A stretch of DNA of 64,000 nt from Prochlorococcus sp. AG-347-K20 (lineage in GTDB: Bacteria; Cyanobacteriota; Cyanobacteriia; PCC-6307; Cyanobiaceae): assembly GCA_003281315.1 (NCBI GenBank), contig QCCH01000002.1:124001-188000 (forward strand), given 5' to 3'. The translations under genes and the position numbers were made by a program. The first letter of the stretch is position 1, and the number at the start of each line of letters is the position of its first letter. The notes under the pieces are model-generated. The model made no database searches. It saw only the letters and a list, made by a program, of their open reading frames with translations, and was not told where the DNA came from. Positions 47,327 to 58,450 of this stretch are shown here, in pieces.

Positions 47327-48514
47327 ATGGCTCAGCTAGAGACTAGAACAGAACCAATGGTGGTCAATTTTGGCCCGCACCATCCTTCAATGCATGGGGT
47401 TTTAAGGTTAGTTGTAACTCTTGATGGTGAGAATGTCATTGATTGTGAGCCAGTAATTGGATATTTACATAGAGGAATGGAAAAGATAGCTGAAAATAGA
47501 ACAAATGTAATGTATGTCCCTTATGTAAGCAGAATGGATTATGCAGCAGGAATGTTTTATGAAGCTATTGTAGTAAATGCTCCTGAAAGATTAGCTAATA
47601 TTCCAGTTCCCAAAAGAGCTAGTTACATCAGAGTTCTTATGCTCGAACTTAATCGTATTGCTAATCATCTTTTATGGCTTGGTCCCTTTTTAGCAGACGT
47701 AGGAGCTCAAACTCCATTTTTCTATATTTTTAGAGAAAGAGAGATGATCTATGATCTCTGGGAAGCTGCTACTGGTCAAAGGCTAATAAATAATAATTTC
47801 TTTAGGATAGGCGGTGTCGCATGTGATCTCCCATACGGATGGTTAGAAAAATGTATAGACTTTTGCGATTGGTTTGGTCCTAAGATAGATGAATACGAAA
47901 AATTAATTACAAATAATCCAATTTTTAGAAAAAGAATTGAAGGTTTAGGAACAATACAAAGAGACCAGGCAATTAATTGGTCTTTGTCTGGGCCAATGCT
48001 TAGAGCTTCTGGAGTTTCCTGGGATTTAAGGAAAGTCGATAGTTATGAATGTTATGACGATTTTGATTGGCAGATTGCTTCGGAAAAAGAAGGAGATTGT
48101 TATGCGAGATATCGAGTAAGAGTTGAAGAGATGAGACAATCACTAAGCATCATTCGCCAAGCCTGCAAAATGATTCCAGGAGGTCCAACAGAAAATTTAG
48201 AAGCTCAAAGAATGGCGACTGAAGATAAGAAAAGTGAAATATTTGGTATCGACTATCAATATGTAGCTAAGAAGGTTGCTCCAACTTTTAAAATTCCTAA
48301 CGGAGAATTATATACAAGATTAGAGTCCGGCAAAGGAGAAATAGGGGTATTTATTCAAGGAAATAATGAAGTTACACCATGGAGATTTAAAATCAGAGCA
48401 GCTGATTTAAATAATCTGCAAATATTGCCTCATATTCTTAAAGGTGCCAAAATCGCTGATATTATGGCAATCCTTGGTTCAATAGATGTCATTATGGGCT
48501 CTGTTGATAGATAA
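47327..48514 (+). CDS. ndhH: NAD(P)H-quinone oxidoreductase subunit H
   Basis: A 395-residue 49-kDa-type subunit: [42 protein letters not shown] and a C-terminal [13 protein letters not shown]. It forms the quinone-reduction pocket with NdhK. It stands apart from the other ndh clusters; the phylloquinone thioesterase gene follows by 9 bases. Confidence 0.96.
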
Positions 48515-48523
48515 TTTCTTTAA

Positions 48524-48976
<453 letters not shown>

Positions 48977-48979
48977 TTA

Positions 48980-50182
48980 TTATTTTTTAAATTTATAGTT
49001 TATTTTTTCTGTAATGCTATTTTTGTTTTTAACAATCCACTTTTCAGGCTTTTCATGTTTAGGCCAACTTTGAGAAAAATTTTTTAATAAATTTAAAGAA
49101 ATTTCAATATTTTTATCATTTGTAAGTTCTCTAAATTCAACTATTACTTTAATTTTATTTCCCCATAATTTGTTAGATACTTTCGAAATATTGAATTTAT
49201 TAATTGGGATATTTTCTTTCATAATGAAATCATTTAATCTAGATTCAATTACTTCAGGGAAAACAACTTCTCCTCCTGAATTAAAGGCATTATCACTTCT
49301 TCCAACAAATTTTAAATAGTAAGAATTATTGATTTGCTTAATTTCTCCTAAATCACTTGTTTGCCACCACCCATTTTTATTTTTGAAATTCTCAGTTTTT
49401 AAAGAATCTATTATTTCGATTCCAATTCTGGCTGATTTTATTTCGATTAATCCTTGTGCGTTAATTCTTATTTTTGTATCAGGTAGTATTTCTCCAACAT
49501 TTTTAAAACCCATTAAGAATTCTTTTGGTTTTAAACTCGTAACCATTGCTGCTGTTTCAGTTGAGCCGTAACAAGGTGCTAATTTTATTTTTTCTTTTAT
49601 ACATTGTTCTGCAGTTTCGTCTGGAATTGAAGCTCCACCTACCCAAATAAGATCAAAAATTTTTAGCCAACTAATTCCATCTTTTTGAGCTAAAAGTCTT
49701 TGTAATTGGGTAGGTACTAATGATGTAATCAAGTGTTTTTTGTTTTTTTTAAATTTAATTGTGAAAAGTAAAAGTTCTCGAGTTTTTTTTATCAAATTCG
49801 GAGAAATATTAATACAATCACATCCCCAAGTTTGACTTCTAAAAATTGGCATTAATCCACTTATATGGTTCAGGGGTAAAGTATTTAAAATTAAGCAGTT
49901 TTGTAATTCAAATCCTTGCTCTATTAGCCATTGACCTGATGAAGTTGCAGATAATTTAAGATTATTTAAATGGTGAAAACATTGTCTCGGTTTTCCAGAA
50001 CTCCCACTACTGTTTAAGATAATTGCTGGCCCATTTTCAGTAATTGAATCTAATACATCTTTGTCTTCATAAAATTTGTTTTTTACATAAATAATTTTAT
50101 TCTCTCTAATTTTTTCAATAATTTTTTCTACAGATTGAGTTTCGTTATTTTCAACTTCAATAGTATGAATTTTATTTTTCAT
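48980..50182 (-). CDS. menE: o-Succinylbenzoate-CoA ligase
   Basis: About 400 residues, an ANL-family adenylate-forming enzyme: ILNSSGSSGKPRQC (P-loop), CYGSTETAAM, and QTSDLGEI. It is short for the family and diverged, with a reduced N terminus, like other Prochlorococcus MenE. ATG 50182 is preferred because it overlaps the menC TGA as ATGA; an upstream ATG at 50194 is possible. It activates OSB with CoA. Confidence 0.88.
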   Translation of the reverse strand: MKNKIHTIEVENNETQSVEKIIEKIRENKIIYVKNKFYEDKDVLDSITENGPAIILNSSGSSGKPRQCFHHLNNLKLSATSSGQWLIEQGFELQNCLILNTLPLNHISGLMPIFRSQTWGCDCINISPNLIKKTRELLLFTIKFKKNKKHLITSLVPTQLQRLLAQKDGISWLKIFDLIWVGGASIPDETAEQCIKEKIKLAPCYGSTETAAMVTSLKPKEFLMGFKNVGEILPDTKIRINAQGLIEIKSARIGIEIIDSLKTENFKNKNGWWQTSDLGEIKQINNSYYLKFVGRSDNAFNSGGEVVFPEVIESRLNDFIMKENIPINKFNISKVSNKLWGNKIKVIVEFRELTNDKNIEISLNLLKNFSQSWPKHEKPEKWIVKNKNSITEKINYKFKK

Positions 50183-51144
50183 AGTTGATCCCATATCTTT
50201 TTTGCTTCATTTAAAAATAGAAACGAATTAGGGAATTTATTCATTGCTAAACCAGGAACTTTTGGCGTTGGTCCTTGTAATTGTAGAGAAGATAAATGAT
50301 GGAGCCATCTCTTTCCTATTCCAGTTTCAAATGAGGTACTTATAGATATTAAAGCTTTTTTATTTTCTAATTCTCTTAAAAGCTTAACTGGATTATTTTC
50401 TTGAGAAGGCCTTCTAATTTGCCAACCCTTCCACTCATCAATCAAAGTTGGAAATTTTAAAAGTGATTCGTCTAAAGCTATTGGAATTTTTTTGTTTAGT
50501 TCTGTCAGTCCATCAATATCATCAAAACAGAGAGGTTGTTCTAACCAATCTATATTTTTATTATCTTTCAAAATATCAGCCCATCTATTAGCTATGTCTC
50601 TTCCCCAAGAACCATTAGCATCTATTCTTAACTTAATATTATTACCTATTTTGCTTAAAATTTCTTCTAATTTTGCTTCTTCCTCATGGTTATTTTTTAG
50701 TGCTACTTTCCATTTTAAGGTTAATTTTTTTCCAATATCACAATGTCTTTTTTTAATATCATTTAGATCTGAAACTACATTTTCATGATTTAACAATATG
50801 GCTGTTTTACCAATTTCATCAAAGTAGTAGTTTTCTTTAAAAATTATTTTTCCATTGATCTCAGCTAATGCAGAATTTATTGCAGATTGAATGCATGGGT
50901 GAAAAATATTTATTTGCTCAGATAAATTAAATTCCTCTATATACTCAGGGATCATATCTAGTTGTTTCGCACACTTTTTTAAGTCTTTTTTATGTAGCGG
51001 TGAAACTTCTCCAAACCCTATTTTTTCATCATTACTTATTAATTTAATTATCCAACCCGATTTTGTATGGTAATTGGTTTTAGAATTTTCTACTTTGGCC
51101 GATAACTTAAAGCTATAAGATTTTTTTTGAAATATTAAGTTCAT
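50179..51144 (-). CDS. menC: o-Succinylbenzoate synthase
   Basis: A 321-residue enolase-superfamily protein: TLKWKVAL (KxK base), LRIDANGSWG, WLEQPL and IALDESL (metal ligands), with a C-terminal SLQLQGPTPKVPGLAM segment. It dehydrates SHCHC to OSB. It overlaps menA by 4 bases and menE by 4, so menA-menC-menE are translationally coupled. Confidence 0.9.
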   Translation of the reverse strand: MNLIFQKKSYSFKLSAKVENSKTNYHTKSGWIIKLISNDEKIGFGEVSPLHKKDLKKCAKQLDMIPEYIEEFNLSEQINIFHPCIQSAINSALAEINGKIIFKENYYFDEIGKTAILLNHENVVSDLNDIKKRHCDIGKKLTLKWKVALKNNHEEEAKLEEILSKIGNNIKLRIDANGSWGRDIANRWADILKDNKNIDWLEQPLCFDDIDGLTELNKKIPIALDESLLKFPTLIDEWKGWQIRRPSQENNPVKLLRELENKKALISISTSFETGIGKRWLHHLSSLQLQGPTPKVPGLAMNKFPNSFLFLNEAKKIWDQL

Positions 51145-52058
51145 TTATTTAGCAAGTAATTAAATATTAATCCTGTGATTAAACCAATTCCATTAAGAGT
51201 TTGAAATTTTATTGCGACGAATTTGCAATTTTTTATTGTAGAAGGTTTTGCATACGAAGATTTTAATAAATTTATAAGTCTTATTGCTTGAGGGAAACTA
51301 AGCAAATAAAGGATGCAAAACACTGGCATAAATCCATAAACTATTGTGAAAAGCTGAAAAATATATATTGTAAAAATTATCCAAGGCACAAATTGAGAAC
51401 CTTTTTTTGCGCCTAAGCGAACTAAAGGTGAATTCTTCCCATGCTTTTTATCTTCAGAAATTTGATGAAAATGAGAACAAAATAATACAAGAGTTGTTGC
51501 CAAGGAAGGTCCTGAACCAAGTAATAAAGAAACTTTCCATGGAATATCTTCGAAGTAAATATTAGACGGATTTAACGCAATTAAGACTGCAGAGTACGCA
51601 AAAGGTCCAAATGCAATCCAGCATAATGGTTCTCCTAAACCTTGATAGCCCAATCTGAAAGGAGGACCTTGATATAAATATCCTAAGAAGCAGCAAGCTG
51701 CCACCAAAATAAAAATGTTTATACTTGTTGATACTGAAATAATTAAAATAATTAATAAACCAATAACTAAAGATGTATATGCAATAAATGAAATTATTTT
51801 TTTATTTTTTACAAGATTTACAATTGAATGGAATTTAAATTCATCGATTCCTGTTTCTGCGTCGTATAAATCATTAGTTAGATTTTCCCAAAGTAATATC
51901 AAAATTGCAGCTAAAGTAAATGAAATCAAATTATAAATTTTTACCTCTTCATATTGATTGAGCAAGTAAGCCCCTGTTATTAAAACTGGAAGGATGGCAA
52001 CAGAATAAAGAGGCCATTTTATTGCTTTTTTCCATAATTTTTTTTTATCTTCGTCCAT
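51141..52058 (-). CDS. menA: DHNA phytyltransferase (UbiA family)
   Basis: A 305-residue polytopic prenyltransferase with about eight to nine helices. WENLTNDLYDAETGIDEFK holds the first Asp-rich diphosphate motif, and CSHFHQISEDKKHGKNSP the second. It attaches the phytyl chain to DHNA in the thylakoid or plasma membrane, giving the phylloquinone precursor for PSI. Divergent from menF by 101 bases. Confidence 0.93.
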   Translation of the reverse strand: MDEDKKKLWKKAIKWPLYSVAILPVLITGAYLLNQYEEVKIYNLISFTLAAILILLWENLTNDLYDAETGIDEFKFHSIVNLVKNKKIISFIAYTSLVIGLLIILIISVSTSINIFILVAACCFLGYLYQGPPFRLGYQGLGEPLCWIAFGPFAYSAVLIALNPSNIYFEDIPWKVSLLLGSGPSLATTLVLFCSHFHQISEDKKHGKNSPLVRLGAKKGSQFVPWIIFTIYIFQLFTIVYGFMPVFCILYLLSFPQAIRLINLLKSSYAKPSTIKNCKFVAIKFQTLNGIGLITGLIFNYLLNK

Positions 52059-52159
52059 TTTTAATTAACACGCAAAATTAGATAATTATTGAATGTAGTT
52101 TATAAATTGAGTTACATTTTTTACTTTATTGCATCATTTTTAGTTATTTTCAATAAGTA

Positions 52160-53572
52160 ATGAAAAATGATTTAAACTTAACAGATTTTTTAAAAGATGT
52201 ATTTTCCTCTTTCGATAAGAAAGTTGAAAATTCTGGATTAGTAAGTATTTGTGTTGAGATTCCTTGTATTGATTTATTTCAAGTTTATGAATTGTTAATA
52301 AATCAATATCCGTTTTCTTCATTTTGGGAGGAATCTGATGGCATTTCATATATAGCTTTCGATAAGTGTAAATATGTTACTCTGGATGGCCCAAAAAGAT
52401 TTGAGGTAGCAAAAGAGTTTAATTCTGAGAATTTTAAAAATTTAATTAACTTAACTAATGAATCGCATAATTCTGCACTTTCAAAAATAATTTATTTATT
52501 TTCTTTCTCTGAAAATTTGAATAATAAGAATTTACCTTCAGATATCCCTAGTTTGGAAGCCATTTTGCCAAAAATATTAATTACTAAAAGTGGCAAGAAT
52601 TGCTGGTTAAGAATCAATGGTCATGTTGAAGGTAAATCATCATTAAGAACATTAATTGAAGAAATATGGACAATTAGAAATCAAGTTATTAATTCTGGCT
52701 CAGAATTAATAAAATCATCTGGCTTAAAAACTAGTTTTGATTCCCCTTTTATTGATGATTTCTCACGCTCCTTAGAAACTTCTAAAACAAACATGAAAAA
52801 AGTAGTAAATAGAGGAATTCAATTAGTAGAGAAAGATATCCTCGAAAAGATAGTTTTAGCGAATAGGATTAAAATAAAACTTAAAAATAAATTAGATTTA
52901 GTAGAAATTTTAAAAAGATTTAAAAAGAAGCAACCAAATACATGTAGATACGTTTGGAAAAGGAATAGTAAGGATATTTTGTTTGGAGCATCTCCAGAAA
53001 AATTATTTTCTTTCTCTAAACCTAATTTAACTTTAGAGGCTCTTGCTGGAACTATCTCTACTAATTCAAATTTTAAGAAACTCCTAAAAAGTACTAAAGA
53101 CTTAAAGGAACATAATTATGTAATACAACATTTGATTAAATCTTTAGAAGTTTCAAAAATAACAAACTTTAAAAAAAGTGATATCAAGGTAAATTCATAT
53201 GGAGATATTTCTCATTTGCAAACACTCATTTTTTCTAAAGTTGAAAATATTTGTCCTTTTGAATTGCTTAAAAACTTACATCCATCTCCAGCTGTTTGTG
53301 GATACCCAAAAAATGCAGCATTGGATTGGATAAACACTCTTGAGTCTTTTCCTAGAGGAAATTATGCTTCTCCAATGGGTTGGGTTGATTCATCAGGCAA
53401 TGCTTCATTTCTTTTGGCAATAAGAGGCGCAAGATGTATTGAAGAAAATATTGAATTTACTGCAGGTTCAGGTATAGTTTCTGGCTCCGTTTTAGAGAAA
53501 GAAATAGATGAGATTAAATTAAAATTTGAATCTATAGTAAAACAGATATTTTGCGCTAAAAATCCTAGATAA
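52160..53572 (+). CDS. menF: Isochorismate synthase
   Basis: A 470-residue chorismate-utilising enzyme. The catalytic C-terminal domain (from about residue 210) has [41 protein letters not shown], and [12 protein letters not shown]. The N-terminal part is AT-biased and poorly conserved, as in other menF. It makes isochorismate, the first step of phylloquinone synthesis. Its 3' end overlaps gshB by 8 bases. Confidence 0.92.
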   Translation: MKNDLNLTDFLKDVFSSFDKKVENSGLVSICVEIPCIDLFQVYELLINQYPFSSFWEESDGISYIAFDKCKYVTLDGPKRFEVAKEFNSENFKNLINLTNESHNSALSKIIYLFSFSENLNNKNLPSDIPSLEAILPKILITKSGKNCWLRINGHVEGKSSLRTLIEEIWTIRNQVINSGSELIKSSGLKTSFDSPFIDDFSRSLETSKTNMKKVVNRGIQLVEKDILEKIVLANRIKIKLKNKLDLVEILKRFKKKQPNTCRYVWKRNSKDILFGASPEKLFSFSKPNLTLEALAGTISTNSNFKKLLKSTKDLKEHNYVIQHLIKSLEVSKITNFKKSDIKVNSYGDISHLQTLIFSKVENICPFELLKNLHPSPAVCGYPKNAALDWINTLESFPRGNYASPMGWVDSSGNASFLLAIRGARCIEENIEFTAGSGIVSGSVLEKEIDEIKLKFESIVKQIFCAKNPR

Positions 53573-54488
53573 TTTCTACTAATTTTTCAATAACTTCCTC
53601 TGAAACATTTTTATTGGATAAATTTTCTATTTCTCTTAAACCTGTTGGACTGGTTACATTAATCTCGCTAAGCATTCCATTTATTACATCAATACCTACA
53701 AAAAATAAACCCTCATCTTTGAAGTGTTGAGATAATTCTGAGCAGATACTTTTTTCTTTTTCTGTTAATAATGTGGGTTCAGCCTTGCCTCCCATCGCTA
53801 AATTACTCCTAAAATCGCCTCCTTGAGGAATCCTATTTATTGATCCAATTGCTTCTCCATTTACGATAATTATTCTTTTATCACCCTCTATGACTTCAGG
53901 AATAAATTTTTGCATCATAACGGGTAATTCTTCTTGAGAAGTGATTAATTCAATGATTGATTTAATTCCTGGAGAATTTTTATTTATCCTTATAACACCT
54001 TGACCACCTTTTCCTCCAAGAGGTTTTATGACTACTTCATTATTTATATTTGCAAAATTAATAAGATCTTTTACCTTACTCGCAACTATTGTAGGTGCCA
54101 TTAAGTGGCTATATCTTAAAGCACCTAGCTTTTCATTCCACGCTCTTAACGATGAGGGTTTGTTAATTACTGTTACTCCTTTTCTTTCGGCAACTTCTAA
54201 AAGATGGGTTGCATATAAATAAGCCTCATTTACAGGAGGATCTTTTCTCATCCAAATGCAATTAAATTCGGCGAGAGGTATGCAATTATTCTCTTTGAAA
54301 GAAATCCACGGAATTACTTCAACTTTTACGGAAGATGCCCATACTTCATCACCTCTAGCTTCCAGGTCTTGAGGAGTACAACTCCAGATTTCAATATTTT
54401 TTTTTGATGATGCTTGCATTAAAGCAGCAGTTGAATCTTTTAAGGGATTTATATTTTTAATTGGATCTATTACGAATAGAAATTTCAT
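53565..54488 (-). CDS. gshB: Glutathione synthetase
   Basis: A 307-residue ATP-grasp ligase: [21 protein letters not shown] start, [29 protein letters not shown] and the C-terminal [13 protein letters not shown]. It adds Gly to gamma-Glu-Cys. The glutaredoxin gene lies 5 bases upstream on the same strand, pairing glutathione with one of its client enzymes. Confidence 0.95.
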   Translation of the reverse strand: MKFLFVIDPIKNINPLKDSTAALMQASSKKNIEIWSCTPQDLEARGDEVWASSVKVEVIPWISFKENNCIPLAEFNCIWMRKDPPVNEAYLYATHLLEVAERKGVTVINKPSSLRAWNEKLGALRYSHLMAPTIVASKVKDLINFANINNEVVIKPLGGKGGQGVIRINKNSPGIKSIIELITSQEELPVMMQKFIPEVIEGDKRIIIVNGEAIGSINRIPQGGDFRSNLAMGGKAEPTLLTEKEKSICSELSQHFKDEGLFFVGIDVINGMLSEINVTSPTGLREIENLSNKNVSEEVIEKLVEII

Positions 54489-54493
54489 AAGAT

Positions 54494-54748
54494 CTAGTTT
54501 AATAATGCTTCTAATTTATTTTCATTTTCTAATGCGTAGAGATCATCGCAGCCTCCGATACCCTCATTATCTATAAATATTTGTGGTAATGTTCTTCTAC
54601 CTTCAGCTCTTTCAATCATCAATGCTCTGGCATCTTCGTCGCCATCTATTTTATATTCTGTAAAATTTACATTTTTTTTCTTGAGTAGTGATTTTGCTCG
54701 AATACAGAATGGGCAATATTGCCAAGTATAAATTTCAACTTTGGACAT
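54494..54748 (-). CDS. Glutaredoxin, dithiol type
   Basis: An 84-residue GrxC-like protein with active site CPFC (Cys12, Cys15), the cis-Pro loop TLPQIFI and GGCDDLY. It reduces disulfides with glutathione. First gene of the grx-gshB pair; a 76-base gap separates it from the divergent prfB. Confidence 0.95.
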   Translation of the reverse strand: MSKVEIYTWQYCPFCIRAKSLLKKKNVNFTEYKIDGDEDARALMIERAEGRRTLPQIFIDNEGIGGCDDLYALENENKLEALLN

Positions 54749-54824
54749 TTTTTTAAAATAATACTTAGTTTATACTATTAAACAAAAGTGCTTGTTAGAT
54801 TATAAATAACGATTAAATTCTATT

Positions 54825-55947
54825 TTGATAGATATTACAGATTTCAAAAAAGATCTTTCGGAACTAACAGAGCGCCTGGGTAATGCTCAGGATTGTCTTT
54901 GACGTTCCAAGATTAAAAGCGAAAAGGAAAGAGTTAGAGCAAATTTCTGCTCAGCCTGAATTTTGGGAAAATCAAGAAGAAGCTAAAAAGCAAATGTTAA
55001 TCCTTGATGATGTCAAAGCACAACTCGAATTGTTAGATAAATGGAAAACTTTTATTTCTGATGCTAATGCCTCTCTTGAGCTTTATTCTTTAGAACCCGA
55101 AGAGGAAATGATTTTAGAATCGCAGCTAGGATTAAAGAAATTAAGAGAGAATTTGGATAAATGGGAATTTGAAAGATTGTTATGTGGTGAATACGATAAG
55201 GAAGGAGCAGTAGTTTCTATTAACGCAGGTGCGGGTGGAACAGATGCGCAGGATTGGGTAGAGATATTATTAAGAATGTACTCAAGATGGGCCGATAATA
55301 ATCAAATGAGCCTTGTCATTAATGAATTATCTCAAGGAGAAGAAGCAGGTATTAAAAGTGTAACGTTCGAAATTGATGGAAAATATGCATATGGCTATCT
55401 GCAACATGAAAAAGGAACTCATAGATTAGTAAGAATTTCTCCTTTTAATGCCAATGGCAAAAGACAAACCAGCTTTGCTGGGGTAGAGGTTATGCCAAAA
55501 TTAGATGATAATATTTCACTTGATATACCTGAAAAAGATTTAGAAATTACAACGAGTAGATCCGGTGGAGCTGGAGGACAAAATGTTAATAAAGTAGAAA
55601 CAGCAGTGAGAATTGTTCATTTGCCTTCAGGGATTTCAGTAAGATGTACTCAAGAAAGATCTCAATTACAAAATAAAGAAAAAGCTATGTTACTTCTAAA
55701 GTCTAAACTATTAGTGATTGCTAAAGAACAACGAGCTGCTGAAGTCGCTGATATTAAAGGTGATATTGTAGAAGCTGCATGGGGCAATCAAATAAGAAAT
55801 TATGTTTTCCATCCCTATCAAATGGTAAAAGATCTTAGGACTATGAAGGAGACTAACGAGTTAGATAGTGTTTTAGATGGTGGACTTGAACCATTTATTC
55901 ATGAATTATTACGTATGAATATTTCTTCTAATGAATCTATTGAATAA
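54825..55947 (+). CDS. prfB: Peptide chain release factor 2 with programmed +1 frameshift
   Basis: Frame 1 starts at TTG 54825 and encodes about 25 residues ([20 protein letters not shown]), ending CTT-TGA at 54897-54902. A +1 slip at CTTTGA then continues [15 protein letters not shown] in the next frame to 55947. The joined protein has normal RF2 length and order, including SPF-type [11 protein letters not shown] and the catalytic GGQ ([10 protein letters not shown]). RF2 reads UGA and UAA stops, so UGA in its own mRNA lets it autoregulate. Reading only the second frame from an internal start would lose the conserved N terminus. Confidence 0.93.
54889..54903 (+). promoter_or_regulatory. prfB frameshift site
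   Basis: CTTTGAC at 54897-54903 is the classic RF2 slippery site with UGA in the zero frame. An SD-like CAGGA (54888-54892) sits four bases before it, as in E. coli where the SD stimulates slippage. Confidence 0.9.
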
Positions 55948-55950
55948 CTA

Positions 55951-56133
55951 ATGGAAAATAAAAACGAAATTTTAGAAAAAAAAGTTTCTCCTCCAAGCTT
56001 TATAAAGCTTGCTATGAGAAATATGGTAAGGAAAGGCTCAAAAAGTATTTCTCATTTTTCAATAACCTTTCTAGTTTTAATTGGGATATTAATACTTGTG
56101 GCCACAATAGGTAAGCCTAATATTCCAGTTTAA
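55951..56133 (+). CDS. DUF3285 small membrane protein
   Basis: A 60-residue protein: charged N terminus, the family block PSFIKLAMRNMVRKGSKS, and one C-terminal membrane helix (about 36-54). This matches the cyanobacterial DUF3285 family. Function unknown. It lies 3 bases after prfB and 6 before ybeY. Confidence 0.85.
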   Translation: MENKNEILEKKVSPPSFIKLAMRNMVRKGSKSISHFSITFLVLIGILILVATIGKPNIPV

Positions 56134-56139
56134 GAATGT

Positions 56140-56679
56140 ATGAAAGAAAAAATTATTTCTGAAATAAATTTAGATTTGGGTTTTCAATGTAATGATTTCT
56201 CTCAATTTTCAAATAAGTTAAAAGATACTAAAACTCATCTTATTTTTGAATCTATTTTTTGGGAGAAAGTTTTTTTATCTTGGATAAATACAATATTAAA
56301 AAAAGAGGATTATGAATTACCAAATTATATTTTTGAAAAAAAATCTTTTTCATTAGGCTTACAGATAATATCTAATCAAGAAATTGCTTCTTTGAATAAG
56401 AAATGGATGCAAAAAAATGGTCCAACTGATGTTCTATCTTTTCCAATTATTTCTGATGAATCTCTAAATAATTTAGATCATATAGAGTTGGGAGATATTT
56501 TTATATCATTAGAGATGGCACTTGAGCAATCTTATGAATATAAACATTCAATATATAGAGAGATGATCTGGTTGGCTAGTCATGGATTTTTACATCTTTT
56601 GGGATGGGAACATAATAATGAGAATGATTTAGAAAATATGTTAAATTTCCAAGAATATTTAATTACTCGATTAGATTAA
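56140..56679 (+). CDS. ybeY: rRNA maturation endoribonuclease YbeY
   Basis: A 179-residue metalloprotein. The Zn motif reads [11 protein letters not shown] (family HGxLHLxGxDH, with Glu for Asp), and [18 protein letters not shown] is the second conserved block. The N-terminal 50 residues are poorly conserved. It processes 16S rRNA 3' ends and controls ribosome quality. dgkA follows 6 bases later, a common bacterial neighbour. Confidence 0.92.
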   Translation: MKEKIISEINLDLGFQCNDFSQFSNKLKDTKTHLIFESIFWEKVFLSWINTILKKEDYELPNYIFEKKSFSLGLQIISNQEIASLNKKWMQKNGPTDVLSFPIISDESLNNLDHIELGDIFISLEMALEQSYEYKHSIYREMIWLASHGFLHLLGWEHNNENDLENMLNFQEYLITRLD

Positions 56680-56685
56680 AAATTT

Positions 56686-57096
56686 ATGGAAAAAAAAATA
56701 AACTATTTAGAAAATAGAAAAGAATCATACAAAACTTCTAGTAATGTATTTATAAGTTTTAAGTATGCTTTCAGTGGTATTAGTTATGTATTAAAAACTT
56801 CAAGAAATTTTAAAATTCAATTAATTTTTGCAGTTACAAGTTTAATAATTGGTTTTTTACTCAAAATTAGTCTAAGTAATTATGTTATTTTGATTGCAAC
56901 AATAATGTCTGTTTTAATATTAGAAATATTGAACACATCTATTGAAACAATCGTTGATTTAGTAGTGAAAAAAGAATTTAGTATTTTGGCTAAAATTTCA
57001 AAAGATACTTCTGCAGGAGCAGTATTATTAGCTTCCATTAATTCTGTTATTATTGCTGTATATATCTTTGTTCCTAAAATAAAGTTGTTATTTTAA
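56686..57096 (+). CDS. dgkA: Diacylglycerol kinase
   Basis: A 136-residue, three-helix membrane protein. FKYAFSGISYVLKTSRNFKIQ precedes the first helix, and EILNTSIETIVDLV holds the active-site Glu. It recycles diacylglycerol to phosphatidic acid, or phosphorylates undecaprenol as in Gram-positives. 12 bases ahead of trpG. Confidence 0.92.
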   Translation: MEKKINYLENRKESYKTSSNVFISFKYAFSGISYVLKTSRNFKIQLIFAVTSLIIGFLLKISLSNYVILIATIMSVLILEILNTSIETIVDLVVKKEFSILAKISKDTSAGAVLLASINSVIIAVYIFVPKIKLLF

Positions 57097-57108
57097 ATCC
57101 ATATAAAT

Positions 57109-57705
57109 ATGTTTCTTGTTATTGATAATTACGATAGTTTTACTTATAACCTTGTTCAATATTTAGGAGAACTTTCAGTTGAGCATGAAATAACTAAAGA
57201 ATTAATAGTTAAAAGAAATGATGAAATTACTCTAGAAGAAATTATTAAACTAAATCCTGGTGGAATTCTCTTATCTCCAGGTCCAGGTAATCCAGATCAA
57301 TCTGGAATTTGTCTGCCAATTCTAAAAAAATTATCTAAAAATATTCCGACCTTGGGAGTTTGTTTAGGTCATCAAGCTTTGGCCCAAGCTTTTGGAGGTA
57401 AGGTTATAGTTGGGAAAGAACTTATGCATGGTAAGACATCCAAAATATTTCATAATCAAAAAGGATTGTTTAAAGATATCGAGACTCCATTTGTGGCTAC
57501 TAGATACCATAGTCTTATAGTTGATTCAAGTTCTTTACCATCTTGTTTCGACATAACTGCGACTTTAGAAGACTCAACAATTATGGCTATCTCTCATAAA
57601 GAATATAAACATTTACATGGGGTACAGTTCCATCCTGAAAGTGTGTTGACGCAATTTGGTCATAAATTAATTAGTAATTTTCTAAAAATGGCTGAACAAA
57701 AGTAA
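57109..57705 (+). CDS. trpG: Anthranilate / aminodeoxychorismate synthase glutamine amidotransferase
   Basis: A 198-residue class I amidotransferase: IDNYDSFTYNLVQYLGEL start, LLSPGPGNP, GVCLGHQA (Cys85), and GVQFHPESV (His/Glu of the triad). It gives ammonia to TrpE, and in many bacteria the same protein serves PabB. The cluster gives no hint which partner is used; both may be. Confidence 0.93.
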   Translation: MFLVIDNYDSFTYNLVQYLGELSVEHEITKELIVKRNDEITLEEIIKLNPGGILLSPGPGNPDQSGICLPILKKLSKNIPTLGVCLGHQALAQAFGGKVIVGKELMHGKTSKIFHNQKGLFKDIETPFVATRYHSLIVDSSSLPSCFDITATLEDSTIMAISHKEYKHLHGVQFHPESVLTQFGHKLISNFLKMAEQK

Positions 57706-57724
57706 AATAAAAAAAATTAATATT

Positions 57725-58450
57725 ATGATTTCTCAAATTAAAAACTTTTTATTTTTGATATTAGTTAGCTCTTTTTTACCTTCCTCATTATTGGCAAGGA
57801 ATTTAGGAATAAAAAGTTTGGGACATAGTAGTTTTTTAATTACTAGTGGAGATAAATCTATTCTTATCAATCCCTTTAAAGCAATAGGTTGTGCAAGTAA
57901 TTTAAAGGAGCCAAAAGAAGTCAACGTAGATTTTATTTTGGCTAGTTCTAGGCTTCCAGATGAAGGATATAACCCTAATGATCAATTAATGTTCGTTGAG
58001 CCAGGAATCTATCAATTTGAGGATATTTTATTAAATGGAATTTCTGTACCTCATGACAGAGTAGATGGAAGAAGATTTGGGATGGCAACTGTTTGGAGTT
58101 GGGAGCAGAATGATCTTAAAATTGTTCATATGGGAGGAGCTGCTGGTGATATTGATATAAATAGTCAAATTATTTTGTCTAGTCCAGATATATTGTTTAT
58201 TTCAATTGGAGGAGGAATAAAATCTTACAATGGTAAAGAAGCCTCAAAAATAGTTAAGCTTCTAAAACCTAATGTAGTTATTCCTGTTCACTTTGAACTC
58301 GGCAAAAAAATTAATAAAGAATGTGATTTCTCAAATGCTGATTTATTTATCGAAAATATGAAAGATTTTAAAGTGAAATATGTTGGAAAAGATTTTCAAA
58401 TAAAACCTAAAAGAATCGATCAAAATACAATTTATATTTTCAGTAATTAA
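57725..58450 (+). CDS. Secreted metallo-beta-lactamase-fold protein with degenerate metal site
   Basis: A 241-residue protein with an N-terminal signal peptide (KNFLFLILVSSFLPSSLLA, cleavage near residue 24). SLGHSSFLI, INPF, VPVHFE-like VVIPVHFE and HMGGAAGD follow the order of the UPF0173/UlaG branch of the MBL fold. The expected HxHxDH is replaced by SSRLPDEG, so two metal ligands are absent. It could be a binding protein, or an enzyme using a different site. It follows trpG by 19 bases and overlaps convergent hisC by 4. Confidence 0.8.
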   Translation: MISQIKNFLFLILVSSFLPSSLLARNLGIKSLGHSSFLITSGDKSILINPFKAIGCASNLKEPKEVNVDFILASSRLPDEGYNPNDQLMFVEPGIYQFEDILLNGISVPHDRVDGRRFGMATVWSWEQNDLKIVHMGGAAGDIDINSQIILSSPDILFISIGGGIKSYNGKEASKIVKLLKPNVVIPVHFELGKKINKECDFSNADLFIENMKDFKVKYVGKDFQIKPKRIDQNTIYIFSN

